A stretch of 64,000 bases of DNA from Arion vulgaris (GCA_020796225.1 CM036761.1:38996428-39060427); one strand, 5' to 3'. Positions 43,751 to 54,925 are shown, numbered from the stretch's first letter. Notes: generated by a model from the sequence alone, not told the origin. Translations and numbers: made by a program.

Positions 43751-45180
43751 TTATGAAAAAGGATTTGATACTACGTGATGAGTGCAAATTGTCAAAACAG
43801 TCACCTCCGCACATACAAAGTGGGAGAAACAATACAAGACCGAGGCTGTTCGTATCAGTGCTGGTGATGGACATCTATTATTACTACTTATGTATCAAAA
43901 GCGTTGGTGTTAGTTTTGTGATAGCCTATATTAATAACTTGTTTATCTCTCTTGGCATATTTCTTTGATTTATTTTTTGAAACATTGCACTACATCTGCT
44001 TTTATTTTTATTACCTGTCTTACTTACACGACAAAAGCCATAGAAGATTATGGTTAATCCAAATCTTCTTGTTCGTTATCAAATATGCTTATTTCTTATT
44101 TTCCTGCTTTTTCTTGTTTGTAGGGAAGTATAATCTATGAGCAACCTTGTTGATGACATAATCCATGCTGTCTGATTTATGTTTGTTGGATAAACTATTC
44201 TGACATGTTACGTCTGTGATTAGTCTACAGTTGATGTCTTCATATTCTTCATAGCATCTTTTTTTGTTTGGTTTTATTGAAACGTTGAACAACAAATGTC
44301 ATCAATTTCATGATACAACATTCATTGCAGTTTCTTTTTTTTTTTAAATTATGTGTCTATGGTGAGTTGTTAACATTAAAATACTTTAAAATTAAATCTG
44401 AACACTTAATTGTGGGTGGAAGGGTCGGAAATGTGTGCTCGTTTAGTATTCTTCCCTGGTTGGATATTGAACCAGCATCCTGTGGATTCCTACATTTTGG
44501 TCTTTTGCTTTATAGTGGTATCTGCAAGTGATTTGTTGTTTTGTTCCATACAGAGTGTTTCATTTATCTAGCCTTGGAGAAAAAATTGGTTTTTTCTTGC
44601 AGACATTGTTACTCTTGTCTTGATCTCTTCTTTGCTATTGTGCATGTCATTTTATTGCGTATTTGAGTATCCATTTAACACTTTTTATTATATTATGGGA
44701 TGTAGTAAACTGGTTAATTGCTATGATTATTTGAGCAAGGTCATGCTTACTAATAAAAACATTGATGTGTTGAATCGTTAATGGGAAGACATCAAAAGCA
44801 TTCTTAAAATGTTGCAATTTCAGTGTTTGAAAGCTGTTCCACAAAGTGAACAAAGATATTAGAATTCTTTTTAAAACGTAGAAATAAAGATTAACATTAA
44901 TAAAACTAAACCAATTAAACATAATCAGAAATCAGAACACTCAATTACTTCAAACGATGAAGAAATAGAAGAAGATAATTAATAGCTTGAAAGCAAAGAT
45001 ATAACATGATGAGATTTTGGTCAGAAAATATCCCAAATGATAGGGTGCGGAAGAAAAATAACTGCATATATCTGGCAACAGTGTTAAAAAAAACAAGAGG
45101 AGAATGAAAACTAACTGCACATCTCTGGTAACAGCGACAAGACATACAAGATGAAAATGGCCTGAACATACGTTTACAAT
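43751..45180. other. no recognisable feature
   Basis: About 1.4 kb of AT-rich intron without a repeat copy or coding motif that I can recognise. Confidence 0.45.
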
Positions 45181-45184
45181 ACTA

Positions 45185-45375
45185 CCAACACTTTAACAAG
45201 AACAACTCTCTTATGGATAGCAGAAGAATAAATGAAATAGGACAGATCAAAAGAAACTTGACGAAGGACGCTGGAAAGGTAAATAGAAGATTGTTGACTG
45301 ACATTGATTACGATGTGTCAAAAATGAAGCAGAGCATCAGCAATGTGAATCACTTGTGACTGCTGCCTGTCAACT
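45185..45375 (+). pseudogene. LINE C-terminal fragment (weak)
   Basis: RSKET(stop)RRTLER, and a run resembling DCxLTxxYVSKxxQ, fit the GRPKETWRRTxE tail of LINE ORF2. It is short and degraded. Confidence 0.35.
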
Positions 45376-45659
45376 ATGACATGAACAGGATACAGATATA
45401 TCTTTTGGGGAAGTCCGTGTTTTCCTAGTTTCAGAAATTTGGAGCGTATGGACAATTGATGCGTCTCTAGTGATGTGATACCGCGTTGTTTTTTAGCGGC
45501 CCTGCACTAGTGTTTTCCTTGGAGGTTATATCGATATCAATATTAAATCTTCCTACATAGATTTTCATTGAGAATTGGAAACGCTTCGTCAGTAGATAGA
45601 CGATTATTTGGCATTGCTGCTTTTTTGGAGGGAAAGTGTGCATCTTTCTTGGTGTGTTA

Positions 45660-45755
45660 AATTCGTGCACTGCCGCTGAGATATTGCTGTGTAAGAAAGA
45701 GGTCGAAGTACACATGGATATTAATTGAAAGGAAATTACATTGGTAATGTCAGTC
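45660..45755 (+). repeat. repeat family E, 3' part
   Basis: attcgtgcactgccgctgag, atattgctgtgtaagaaaga and ggtcgaagtacacatggata match the E 3' region. The final gaagtgcaatga is altered. Confidence 0.6.
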
Positions 45756-45757
45756 AA

Positions 45758-45997
45758 TCAATCATTCAAAGAGCTCGATGTGTACATGTGCGACATTTGT
45801 TTTGGGATGCGTTTATCAGACTTGTGTACAGTGTTTGTCTTGCCCATCTTAATTGAACGTTCTGTAGCAGCGTGTGGGTACCTGGAATTTTGGTCCTCTA
45901 GATGACCTCGATATCTGGTACTTTGCCCTGCCACTTTACTCTTGATTGTATCTGACACTATTGTATCAGGGGTATAGTACACGATGCCATTATTCAA
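45758..45997 (-). pseudogene. LINE lineage alpha fragment
   Basis: The minus strand reads SKVAGQSTRYRGHLEDQN and, near the end, SDKRIPKQMSHMYTSSSL. These correspond to INWQDKIPDSEVLTRAK and PDKRIPKQMMYGELEG of the alpha copies at 13462 and 58660. Confidence 0.6.
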
Positions 45998-46544
45998 CAG
46001 CTTAAGCTGAGGTGTTTCACAGTAAGGTTCTCATATAACTAAATAAGCGACAAACTAAATGTTATTAAATAAGCATGTAAGATGCGTAGAAAATATTCCA
46101 TTAGATGGGTCCTGACTTTGAACGTTGAGAACCCCTGCCTTACTGAATATTTAAAGATTTGTTTTGCACAACAAGCGTACACTTCCTGGCTGGTTTAATG
46201 AGACTCGTATCATGTGCAATGAACGAGAAATCACGTTTCAACATAGCTATATTATGATGACAGCCATGTCTAAACGAGTTATCCTATATCACGCAATGTA
46301 TTTCCATATAAAGTTTGAGTCTCAACTGATACTGAAGAAAATTATGTCCAAATGATTCAACATCCAGATAGCGATTTTACTTCCAAGGGAACAAGACATA
46401 CCAGCTACACAAAGAGAAACGAAGACTCATCCATTGATTAAAGCTCATCGTGGCCTGAATTTCTCAGTTCCCATTACAGCCAGAGGTTATTTGAACTACT
46501 TAGATTCTGTGCTGTTTCTCCCCACTGTGCTGTTTGATGTTGGA
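45998..46544. other. no recognisable feature
   Basis: Nothing identified. Confidence 0.45.
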
Positions 46545-46772
46545 TGAGGACACTAAAATCGATGTTGAATCGATCAAGTGATTTAGGCAGTTTGGAGTTA
46601 CCCGTTGTTCAAATCGAACTGGATGCCTGAGAGGCAGAGTGAGAGGTGTGTTTAATCAGCGAACCAAGGGAACCATCAGTATGCATACTCTTCGATATCT
46701 TTTGTGGAGACTGAGCACCTATGAGTCTACCCGAAGTGCAATGAGGTCAATTTAGTAACCAATAACCAATGT
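46545..46772 (+). repeat. repeat family G copy (longest)
   Basis: aaaatcgatgttgaatcgat, gagttacccgttgttcaaat, gaggcagagtgagaggtgtg, cagtatgcatactcttcgat, cccgaagtgcaatgaggtca and taaccaataaccaat. No tRNA-like head was found. Confidence 0.75.
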
Positions 46773-47286
46773 GCTGTTTCTGAAGCTAAATTTATTACAA
46801 AATATTATTCTTGCTTGCTCAGGGCAAAACGCGAGATAATCTCTCTATGTGACATATTTGGTTTTGTACAATGATGCTGTTATTTGCTTCATAATTTCAG
46901 ATCTTGATATGAAGGTGCGATGTTACAACTACTACTAATATAACTAATACAAACAAAAAGTGCCATGATTCTACATTAATATGAAATTACAAAAATTATA
47001 ATTGTTAACAAAACAAGCAAAAAATCAACAACACCAAAAAAATGAAATGCGCCTGGAACCTAAGAAGTCAATGACAACAGAATGCACAGGTTATAAAACA
47101 ATTAACACATGTCAACAATATTAATAAAGATTATGCAGGAGAGAACAAAATACAAAAATTTAGAACGAAGTTAGACAAGAACAGTTCGGTTTTTGAAAGA
47201 ACTGGGGAACTAGAGAAGCAATTTATCAGAATGTTAAAATAACATAAGAATGTTAACAGAAATGTATATAGAAGTTAAAAAGTATA

Positions 47287-47287
<1 letters not shown>
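46773..47287. other. no recognisable feature
   Basis: AT-rich; nothing identified before the TA run. Confidence 0.45.

Positions 47288-47327
<40 letters not shown>
47288..47327. repeat. (TA)n microsatellite at a LINE 3' end
   Basis: About 40 bp of TA directly beyond the 3' end of the LINE at 47335. Confidence 0.95.
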
Positions 47328-47329
<2 letters not shown>

Positions 47330-47334
47330 TTCTA

Positions 47335-47915
47335 TTTTCTTTCTTTCTCGAATCCTGTTTGCCTCACAGCGTCAGGTCAAGAAAATATTTCTAAAACGGG
47401 CCCATGTGTGCGCTTCGTAGATAGTGTCTTTCGCCGCCTCTGTTACTTGTGAGGTCCATCTTTTGCGTGGTCGGCCTTTTGCTTTGTACCCATTGTATCG
47501 GAGCATTGCATTGCTCTTTGAGGTGCACTGTCTGATGGTAATCTGCTTACGTGGCCGAACCATTTAATTTGTTGTTTCATGATGATGTCTAGTACTAATG
47601 TTGTTCCCACTTTTTCCTGATGTCTTCATTTCTCAACCGGTCTCTTCTTGTTACACCCAGCATTCTGCGTAGACACTTCATCTCTGTCGTGACTAGTTTT
47701 CTTCTATCATTTGTTGTCAGTGACCAGGTTTGGCACTGGTAACATAATGTGGGGAGAAAGATTGTGTTGAACATTGCTTTTTTGTGTTCATAGTGACATG
47801 TTTGCATCTTAAAATTGGCGCCATTTGTCCTATCATTTGATTTGCTTTGTTGCATCTGTGTTGAATTTCATTAGTTATTCTTCCGTTTGCTGAAAAAATG
47901 CTCCTCAGGTATGTA
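47335..47915 (-). pseudogene. LINE lineage beta, 3' end copy
   Basis: The minus strand gives NDRRKLVTTEMKCLRRMLGV and TRRDRLRNEDIRKK, then in another frame KAKGRPRKRWTSQVTEAAKD and TIYEAHTWARFRNIFLT followed by the stop. It is near-identical to 61705-62290 and ends in the same gagaaagaaagaaa tail. 5'-truncated; the frame is broken near 47570-47595. Confidence 0.85.
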
Positions 47916-47935
47916 TGTATATATATATATATTAT

Positions 47936-48550
47936 AGGCTACAGAAAAACTTTTGACAGAATTCAACATGAGAAACTAATTGAGTGTCTCAAATAGATAG
48001 GCTTAGATGGTAAAGAAATTAGAATGATCAGCAACTTATACTGGGAACAAGAGACAACAATAGGAAGGAGCTAAAACTACTCGCAACATATTGACATAAA
48101 GATAGGAGTAAGACAGAATTGTGTTCCGTACATTGACTCTTTAAGACTTAAACATAAAAAAATATTCAAACAAATAGAAGGGATACCTGTGTTTAACACC
48201 AATAGGCGAATAATAAATAATCTAAGATATGCGAATGATACAGGGATATTAGGTGACAACGAGCAAAAACTGCAAGAACTATTAAAACTAGTAAGCAACA
48301 GAAGTAAACTGTCTTGTCTGGACAGTATTACTGATAGAACAAAAACAATGTTAATAAGTCATACAAGAGCGATAAAGTGCTGAACATTGTGATAAATTGA
48401 GAAAGAATGAAACAAGTGTCAAGTTATATAAAGTTATATATATATATATATATATATTGAACATATAATAACAGAAGATGGCAGATGTCAAAATAAAGCT
48501 CAGAAGAGAATATGAATAACAAAGAACACATTTATCAAAAAAGTGTTTCT
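47936..48550 (+). pseudogene. LINE RT domain (lineage gamma), catalytic box mutated, with internal TA run
   Basis: YRKTFDRIQHEKLIECLK, (stop) IGLDGKEIRMISNLYWEQ, IDIKIGVRQNCV, then NNLRYANDTGILGDNEQKLQ. The YADD box reads YAND and RQGC reads RQNC. A (TA)n run (48432-48458) interrupts the following thumb region (a remnant of the LGxxITxDG motif), which resumes as TEDGRCQNKAQKRI-like sequence. Confidence 0.75.
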
Positions 48551-48569
48551 AACGAAGCAATTAATATTA

Positions 48570-48735
48570 ATATTAAATTCCTATAAGTTTTAGTCATCCC
48601 AAAAATTACATCGGGAACCTTCGCCGGAGCTACAAAGTTCGTTTACTGCCGCTGAGATTCTTTTGTGTAAGAAAGAAATCGGAGCGTACATATTTATTTC
48701 CCTAAGTGCAGAGATGATGGTTCTACAAATCAATT
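48570..48735 (+). repeat. repeat family E, 3' part
   Basis: aaaattacatcgggaacctt, cgccggagctacaaagttcg, actgccgctgagattctttt and gtaagaaagaaatcggagcg, with an altered end (aagtgcagagatgatggt). Confidence 0.7.
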
Positions 48736-49690
48736 AAATGGTACTTAAATTCTTTTTCATTCTATTTCTGTTTCCAGTGTATTTCAGAGGATGTTGCGAC
48801 TATGTTGTAGTAGTACTTCTATTCTATGATGGTGTCTATTCATCTGCCCCTCGTCATTTCTTATGGTTCTCATATTAAATCGTTTGTTGTTCTATGAACA
48901 AGTTGGCCACTAATCTGAATGCAAGAAACACTTAGAAAATATATCAAACATTCATATGTGTCGCTTATATTCACACCACAATAAAAGAAACTAATGATGG
49001 AAATGGATCTGACATCTTCTCAGAATAGTAAGAAAAACAACACCAGACCTGACATGCCATGAACTTCAGAGAGAAGATGAGACAGCTTGATGAAAAAAAC
49101 TTGAATAGTGAGCTGAAAACCACCCAGCCGCGTATAGTGATCAATGATTTCCTAGGCTAACTCTGATCAGCACAGAAAAAAATATCAAGAAGATATATGT
49201 CGTTTAGTTTAAACAACTAGAATAACATAAGAATATTTTAGCTTTCGTATTGAATGTCACTGTTGTTTGTATAGATATTATGAGTCATCAGTGGCAGTTA
49301 CTGTATCTTTTTTAAATGCTATGGATTATTGCTTTTAACGTCAACATTCTGATCTCATGTTATATATGAGGAAGATTGTACTGAGATTATTTGCTTGTTA
49401 ATTAGTTCTAGTTTCCAGTACGATATTTCGCTCTGTTGTGAAATCGTTTAAAATCGGCGACAGAAACTTTTTGTGCAGCATCAAGTCAGATTATTATTTT
49501 AAACGTTCTTGCAGTTTTTATTTTTTTCCGAGGAGTGTTTTAAGCCTAGATTAAGTCGGATATGAGTGTCTAACTAGTTATCTTTGGCACAGACGTCCGT
49601 GGGGTTAAGAGAGAGGAAGACAACTGCAGTGATAGCTCCATGCTTATTAGGGAGCGAAAAGGAAGAGAATCAGCTAAGGAGATGCTAGAG
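48736..49690. other. no recognisable feature
   Basis: Nothing identified in about 950 bp. Confidence 0.45.
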
Positions 49691-49692
49691 AC

Positions 49693-49779
49693 TTCATTAT
49701 TCTTTCAAATTACATGATATCTGCCTTCTCCTCATCAAAATTTAACTTCATTATTCTTTCAAATTACATGATATCTACC
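49693..49779. repeat. 54-bp tandem array, left part
   Basis: Unit ttcattattctttcaaatta followed by catgatatctgccttctcct and catcaaaatttaac (starts 49693 and 49747). The array continues at 50982 after the hAT element. Confidence 0.9.
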
Positions 49780-50981
49780 CAGCGCCGGATTAGCCTAGTA
49801 GCAGAAGTAGCAAATGCTACGGGCCCGCGCTTCTAGTGGCCCCGCGCCTATGTGACAGATGAAAATGGAAAAAATAACCAGATGTTATATCAAAAACACG
49901 CAAGCTGTCTGAATTTTTAAATGTCGTATGTGATGGTGCTGAATCCAACGAAATCGAAGCAGAAAATACAGAAGACGTGTCCTACTGTGTAGTAGATGAA
50001 AGCAGTGCTATAGAAGCAGCATCATTACCAATACTACCATTAAGATTAGCAACTCTTCACGATTTAGCCACATTTTTCACAAGACAAACTGAAATCGAAT
50101 GTACAACAAGTCCTCCCAATTTAGCCATATCATCTTCAAGCCAAAGAGAGGCAGAAAGCACAGCACATGCTTCTAATTAGCAACATCATCTACAAGCCAA
50201 AAACACAACGAAAGTAAAATGTACTCCAACGATATTGGTGAATGGCCAAACAACTTCAAACAATCCACGATTTTGTCGAAAGTCGTTTTTCACATACACA
50301 CATACACCAACAAACAAAACTCACGTGAAAGATTGGTTGTGTTATACAGAAACTAAAGGACAACTGTTCTGTTTTGTTTGAAAAGTTATTGATTTAGGCT
50401 GTACCATAGAGTGACTGGTGTATTTGGAATACTCCGGCAGTTAAAATCTATTACAGAGGAAGAGATCTTGAAAAGAACTCCAAATATTGTCAGCTCTTAC
50501 CAAGAGGATTTGGAAGAAAGCCTAGACGACGAACTTATGCAGTTCACTGAACTTCTTAAAACTAATGTAGCTGCTGCTATTTGCAACGAAAAGCATGAGG
50601 CTCTAGAACTGCAATTTTATAAACTTTTAATGGAAAATTTATTAGAGTCGTGTTTCCCAAATGTAGAAATAGTCTTACGAATTTACTAGTTTTTAATGAT
50701 TACTAACTGCAGCGGAGAACGTTCTTTTTCATCATTAAAGCGTATAAAAAGTGAGTTAAGGAACATGATAGGACAAGATCGTCTAAATAACCTCAACTTA
50801 ATGTACATTGAAAGTAATTTACTTAGAGAAATTGATTTGTCTAGTATTATCTCTAAATTTGCTCACATTAAATCAAGAAAAGTTTGTTTGTAAAAGTTGT
50901 GTTTTATTTTATTATCATACAAAACCTAGGGCCCCGCGCTAAAATTTGCTACGGGCCCCGCGCTAGCCTAATCCGGCACTG
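49780..50981 (+). mobile_element. hAT transposon deletion derivative, 1.2 kb, perfect TSD
   Basis: Terminal inverted repeats CAGCGCCGGATTAGCCTAG and CTAGCCTAATCCGGCACTG. Flanks TATCTACC (49772-49779) and TATCTACC (50982-50989). A second inner pair, tgctacgggccc...gcgc and gcgctaaaatttgctacggg, extends the ends. The interior keeps only pieces of a ZMYM1/TTF-type hAT transposase, so this copy cannot move on its own. Confidence 0.9.
50405..50893 (+). pseudogene. hAT transposase C-terminal remnant (ZMYM1-like)
   Basis: hAT transposases cut and paste elements with hAT ends in the nucleus. The frame at 50411 reads VFGILRQLKSITEEEILKRT...CFPNVEIVLRIY, then an in-frame TAG (50687-50689), then FLMITNCSGERSFSSLKRIK and SELRNMIGQDRLNNLNLMYI, ending KVCL at a stop near 50893. 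NCSGERSFSxLKxIK with RLxxLxxMxIE is the hAT C-terminal dimerisation domain. Upstream (50230-50260) DIGEWPNNFKQ recalls the N-terminal part of this subfamily. The catalytic RNase H-like core is largely deleted and one stop splits the remnant, so it is a pseudogene. Confidence 0.85.
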
Positions 50982-51172
50982 TATCTACCTTCTCCTCATC
51001 AAAATTTAACTTCATTATTCTTTCAAATTACATGATTTCTGCCTTCTCCTCATCAAAATTTAACTTCATTATTCTTTCAAATTACATGATATCTGCCATC
51101 TCCTCATCAAAATTTAACTTCATTATTCTTTCAAATTACATATCTACCTTCTCCTCATGAAAATTTAACTTC
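50982..51172. repeat. 54-bp tandem array, right part
   Basis: Three to four further units (tatctaccttctcctcatca, aaatttaacttcattattct, ttcaaattacatgatttctg). The last unit is shortened. Confidence 0.9.
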
Positions 51173-51229
51173 ATTAGATCACCAATACCATCCTTACCTA
51201 TCTCCCTCCCTACCACGAGGGTACACTCT

Positions 51230-51500
51230 GATAGTATGTTGCTTGTGTATCATTTCCTTCATATTTTTTTTTCTGCGTTCTCACTAGATTGGGATTTCGG
51301 ATTCTCTAATAAAGGCAGCCGTCTGCCTCAGATTATCAGCCACGCCATACATTTTATCTTGGACGCTAGTGTAAGAGGGTCACCTCTTTCCTCTCAAATC
51401 TGCATACTGGGGGCAGTTCTGTAGGATATAATTCCTTTGATTTCTGCTTCCCCGTTTGAGCCGACCTCTTCCCGCAGTAGGTTTTGGCCACCCTCGTGAT
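51230..51500 (-). pseudogene. LINE ORF2 C-terminus (lineage epsilon)
   Basis: The minus strand reads LQNCPQYADLRGKR, then TSVQDKMYGVADNLRQTAAF and IRESEIPI, then a stop. These are the residues after the zf-RVT Cys/His motif (EHxLQxCPxxxxLR...KLYG). The motif itself is scrambled. Confidence 0.65.
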
Positions 51501-51654
51501 GGTAGGTGTGACATTCTTACTGAGTGGCTAAATCTTCGAGGCAGATTAGCGACCGTAGAATCCGTTATCTCATTGTGAGGGGTCGTTTCACCATGTTATG
51601 CGCCTTACGGCTTCGTGCATCCGTTTTCTGCAAGCATTTGTTTCGGGTTAGCAT

Positions 51655-51775
51655 TCCCTAGCGGACACGTGCATCCGATTTCATCCAAACTTCCTTAGTC
51701 GCCTCTTACGACATGCGTGGCAGATAACAGTGGTTCTATTCTTTACACCCCAAATGTGGACCCCGGTAACCTAGG
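51655..51775 (-). repeat. SINE family B fragment
   Basis: Minus strand: aggttaccggggtccacatt, ggggtgtaaagaatagaacc, catgtcgtaagaggcgacta and aggaagtttggatgaaatcg. The 3' tail is missing. Confidence 0.75.
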
Positions 51776-52494
51776 CGATTTCCTTAATATTATTTGCATA
51801 TATAGTTTTACACTTTTGATATACTGTCTTTACTTTTTGATCGTTGTTTTAGACCTTGAGACATCATTTACTTTTTTTTATCTAGACCTTTAGACATCAG
51901 TTAAATGTAATTATAAGATACCGATAAAGTGTTCAAATGTACATGGGCCTCTGAACCCGACAGTACATATTTATAACTTTTCCCCATAATGCCCACATTA
52001 CACTTTGGTTATGTCATGTCTTAGCCCTCTTACTCGCTCCACTCCCTCTGTTGCTGACATGTCTTAGGTAAAATATAGTATTCATCTCGAACTGGTTAGT
52101 TCACAGACATAACGCGAGTCTAAATCACTCTTTTCATCTCAGAAATGTGCCGACTGCAGACAAACATTGAGACTAATAGATTATTCTCTATTTATAGATA
52201 TTTTTGTGCACGAAACAGTAAACATGTGAAGTAATTGCTAACTGACCAGCTTGTAGATCAATAGGCAATACTCTTTTTAGAGTTTCTAAACATGTGAAAA
52301 AATAGAAATCACTTATACCAGAAGTAAGCATGAGAACCGTGTAATGAGATCTTGGACGATTTGGTAATCTGGGCAAGGTATATTGATTATGTTACCATGG
52401 ATTGAATATCAGGCATCCATGTGGTGACAATTATGACAGTCTGAAATTTGGTAGTTTAACAAATAAAAGGTGAAACATGCAGAAATAACGTTAC
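51776..52494. other. no recognisable feature
   Basis: Nothing identified. Confidence 0.45.
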
Positions 52495-52501
52495 GTAGTA
52501 G

Positions 52502-52761
52502 AAAAACAAGATACATCGACGTTTCGACCAAAAGGCCTTTATCAAGCAAAGGATACAAAACAAGCGAAGAATTTAAGATTTCCTATACACCAGACATTAC
52601 ATATACAGTCAGACGATATATCCCTAACGGCCTTAAAATAAAAATGTATGACTGAAAACGAAATAAATGGGAAAATAAGAAATATTAATTTCCTTGCTCG
52701 TTTTGTATCCTTTACTTGATAAAGGCATTTTGGTCGAAACGTCGCTGCATCTTCTTTTTGT
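52502..52761. repeat. inverted repeat with ~70-bp arms and hammerhead-like words
   Basis: Left arm 52502-52571 (atacatcgacgtttcgacca, aggcctttatcaagcaaagg, atacaaaacaagcgaagaa) is the inverse of right arm 52690-52761 (ttccttgctcgttttgtatc, ctttacttgataaaggcatt, ttggtcgaaacgtcgctgca), with a 118-bp spacer. Each arm carries ttgataa-aggc...ggtcgaaacgtcg, which resembles the ctgatga...gaaa core of hammerhead ribozymes found in Penelope-like elements. Two core positions differ from the active consensus. Confidence 0.75.
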
Positions 52762-52904
52762 ATTTGTAAAACTATATTACTTCGTTTTTTTACGTGCTTC
52801 GCATTTGTTACATTTCTTTACTGTAGTCTTCCCTTATATAGTTGAATACCGAGTATAGTTTAGATATGACACTTTCTTCTGAAACTGTATTTAAACTTAT
52901 GAAT

Positions 52905-53790
52905 GAAGTTTATTGGTATTATCTTGGCGGAGATAAACAACCATTGATGAATCTATTTGTGTTTTCTTAGAGAACAGATTTATTCATAATAAAGTTATTT
53001 ATGAATATATCGATGTGTATTATCTTGGAATATAAACCGTATTACTGAATCTATTTGTGATATCGTTGACCCAAAAAAAATGGTATTAATGAAAACGTGT
53101 TGTATTATCTATGAAGAGAGAAAAACCTTTTAATTAATCTATGTTGTGTTATCTTTGAGAAGAGAAAAAAACGTTTTAATTAATCTGTTGTATTTTCTTC
53201 TATTATAAAACGTATTAACGAATCTATTTGTACTATCTTTGATGAGGAAAAAACGTATTAGTAGATTTATTTTGTATTAATTTCGATGTGAAAAACCTTA
53301 GTAATGAATCTGTGTTATTTTGAAGAATAAAAAGTATTTATTAGTGAACCTATTCATGTTTTCTTTGAGGCACAAAATTATTATTTAATTCGCCCGAGTG
53401 GTTACTGGGGCCCAAATTTGGGGTGAAAGAATAGAACCACTGTTACCTGCCACTCATGTCGTAAGAGGCGACGAAGGAGGTTTGGCTGAAATCGGATGCA
53501 TGTGTCCTAAATGTGTAGCAGTCTATGCGTTTAGGGGCCTACCAAATCAATGTGCAACGTATACACGTTCTTGACAAAGATCAAACATATCACAAAGAGT
53601 GATTAAAATTGGTCGTAAAGAACGAACGCAAAGAAGAAGAAGATTATTTAATTTATTTCAGTTATCTTTTAGGATTAAAGTATTAATGAATCTATTTGTA
53701 TTCTCTTTAAAGAGAAACAGTATTATTGAATATTTTTACCTTATCTCTGATGAGAAGAATGTATAAATGAACGTATTTGTGTTATCTTGA
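52905..53790. repeat. degenerate ~50-60 bp tandem repeat interrupted by SINE B
   Basis: Recurring words: gaatctatttgtgttatctt, gagaagagaaaaa(a)cgtatta and ttaatgaatctatttgt at irregular 45-65 bp spacing. The SINE at 53391-53642 is inserted in it. Confidence 0.7.
53391..53642 (+). repeat. SINE family B, full length with 11-bp TSD
   Basis: The ends are fixed by ATTATTTAATT at 53380-53390 and 53643-53653. It starts cgcccgagtggttactgggg (the gcccgagtggtta part resembles a tRNA-Leu/Ser box A), continues gaatagaaccactgttacct, core catgtcgtaagaggcgacga, ggtttggctgaaatcggatg and cgtttaggggcctaccaaat, and ends aaagaacgaacgcaaagaag with (GAA)n. It is 252 bp. No obvious box B is present. Confidence 0.9.
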
Positions 53791-54344
53791 AGAAGAACAC
53801 ACTGGATAGATTCTACATCGTGAGGTCACCCACACACAGGGCTCTTTGCCTCTGAAACTATGAACTACAGAGCGGTAACTCCAGCGATTATTGATAATTT
53901 TTCTCACTTATAAAGTCTTGGTATCGTTTTCTGTTTTTAAATGAGTGATTGGAGAGTTAATTATGCTTTGAACTAAACACATTCCACTGGTAATCAATTT
54001 ACCACTGATATCTTTAAGCTGATTCATCTTCAAAATTATGATAGTCTTGAAATGAGATATCATATGATATTCTTTATTTCATGTCTATTTTTTCTACGGA
54101 CGAACATCTTTCAAAATTAAAATTCTTCATGTCAACACGGGATATTCACCGCACGAAATATTGGATAAGAAATCAGTTTTGTTTACCACTTGTTTTGAAA
54201 TTAATCATTCAAATATATATTATTACTATAAATATAATTTGAAATTCTACATAAAAACAAAGTTGTTGTGCTATGGTTATACGATATTTTTAAATGTTTT
54301 TTCTGAATGTCAATAAATTTCTTTATCTCATGTATAATCTAAAA
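53791..54344. other. no recognisable feature
   Basis: Nothing identified. Confidence 0.45.
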
Positions 54345-54800
54345 ATGTAGTATGTATAATCTAAAAGTGTAGCAATACTGACATACGGATGCGAGTCATT
54401 AACAATGAACACACAGATCGAAAAATATTTGAGGGCCACAGAAATGGGGTTTTATAGAAGAATGATGAGAATCCCATGGACTGCTAAAATGACTAATGTT
54501 GAGGTGCTGAATGAGATCAAGACACAGAGAAAGTTTATCATCAATATAAGAAAGAGGCAGTCATCATTTTTCGGGCATGTGATGAGGAGGGAGGTTTAGA
54601 ACACATTGTGACAACCGGTAAAATTGAGTGTAGACGAGACAGGGGAAGACAGAGAGAGAAAATGTTGGATAGCCTGACTTCATGGTACGGTAGAGCGTCA
54701 TCATCTGAGTTGATAGCAAACACCAACGACAGAGATTTGTGGAGATCCATAATCGCCTACGCCAGCCGGCACGGCACCTGATAATGATGATGAGCACGTA
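54345..54800 (+). pseudogene. LINE ORF2 C-terminus (lineage gamma)
   Basis: AILTYGCES-like then MNTQIEKYLRATEMGFYRRM, MRIPWTAKMTNVEVLNEIKT, IRKRQSSFFGHVMRREV, stop, then DETGEDRERKCW-like and a 3' end in tgataatgatgatgagc. The (GAT)n end distinguishes it from the (GAA)n lineage. Confidence 0.8.
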
Positions 54801-54925
54801 CAGATTTTTTAGTCTCCACATTGCATAACGATAATGTGTATCTGCAACCAATGTTGTTATACATTCATATAACCATTCGTCGTATACATGTAAAATTAAT
54901 CATTTCTTTCTCTATATTTTAACAG

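Noticed and set aside
50696..50893. Separate small gene for the NCSGERSFS protein
   Set aside because: It is the C-terminal end of the hAT transposase, cut from its upstream part by a TAG codon. It lies inside the element's inverted repeats.
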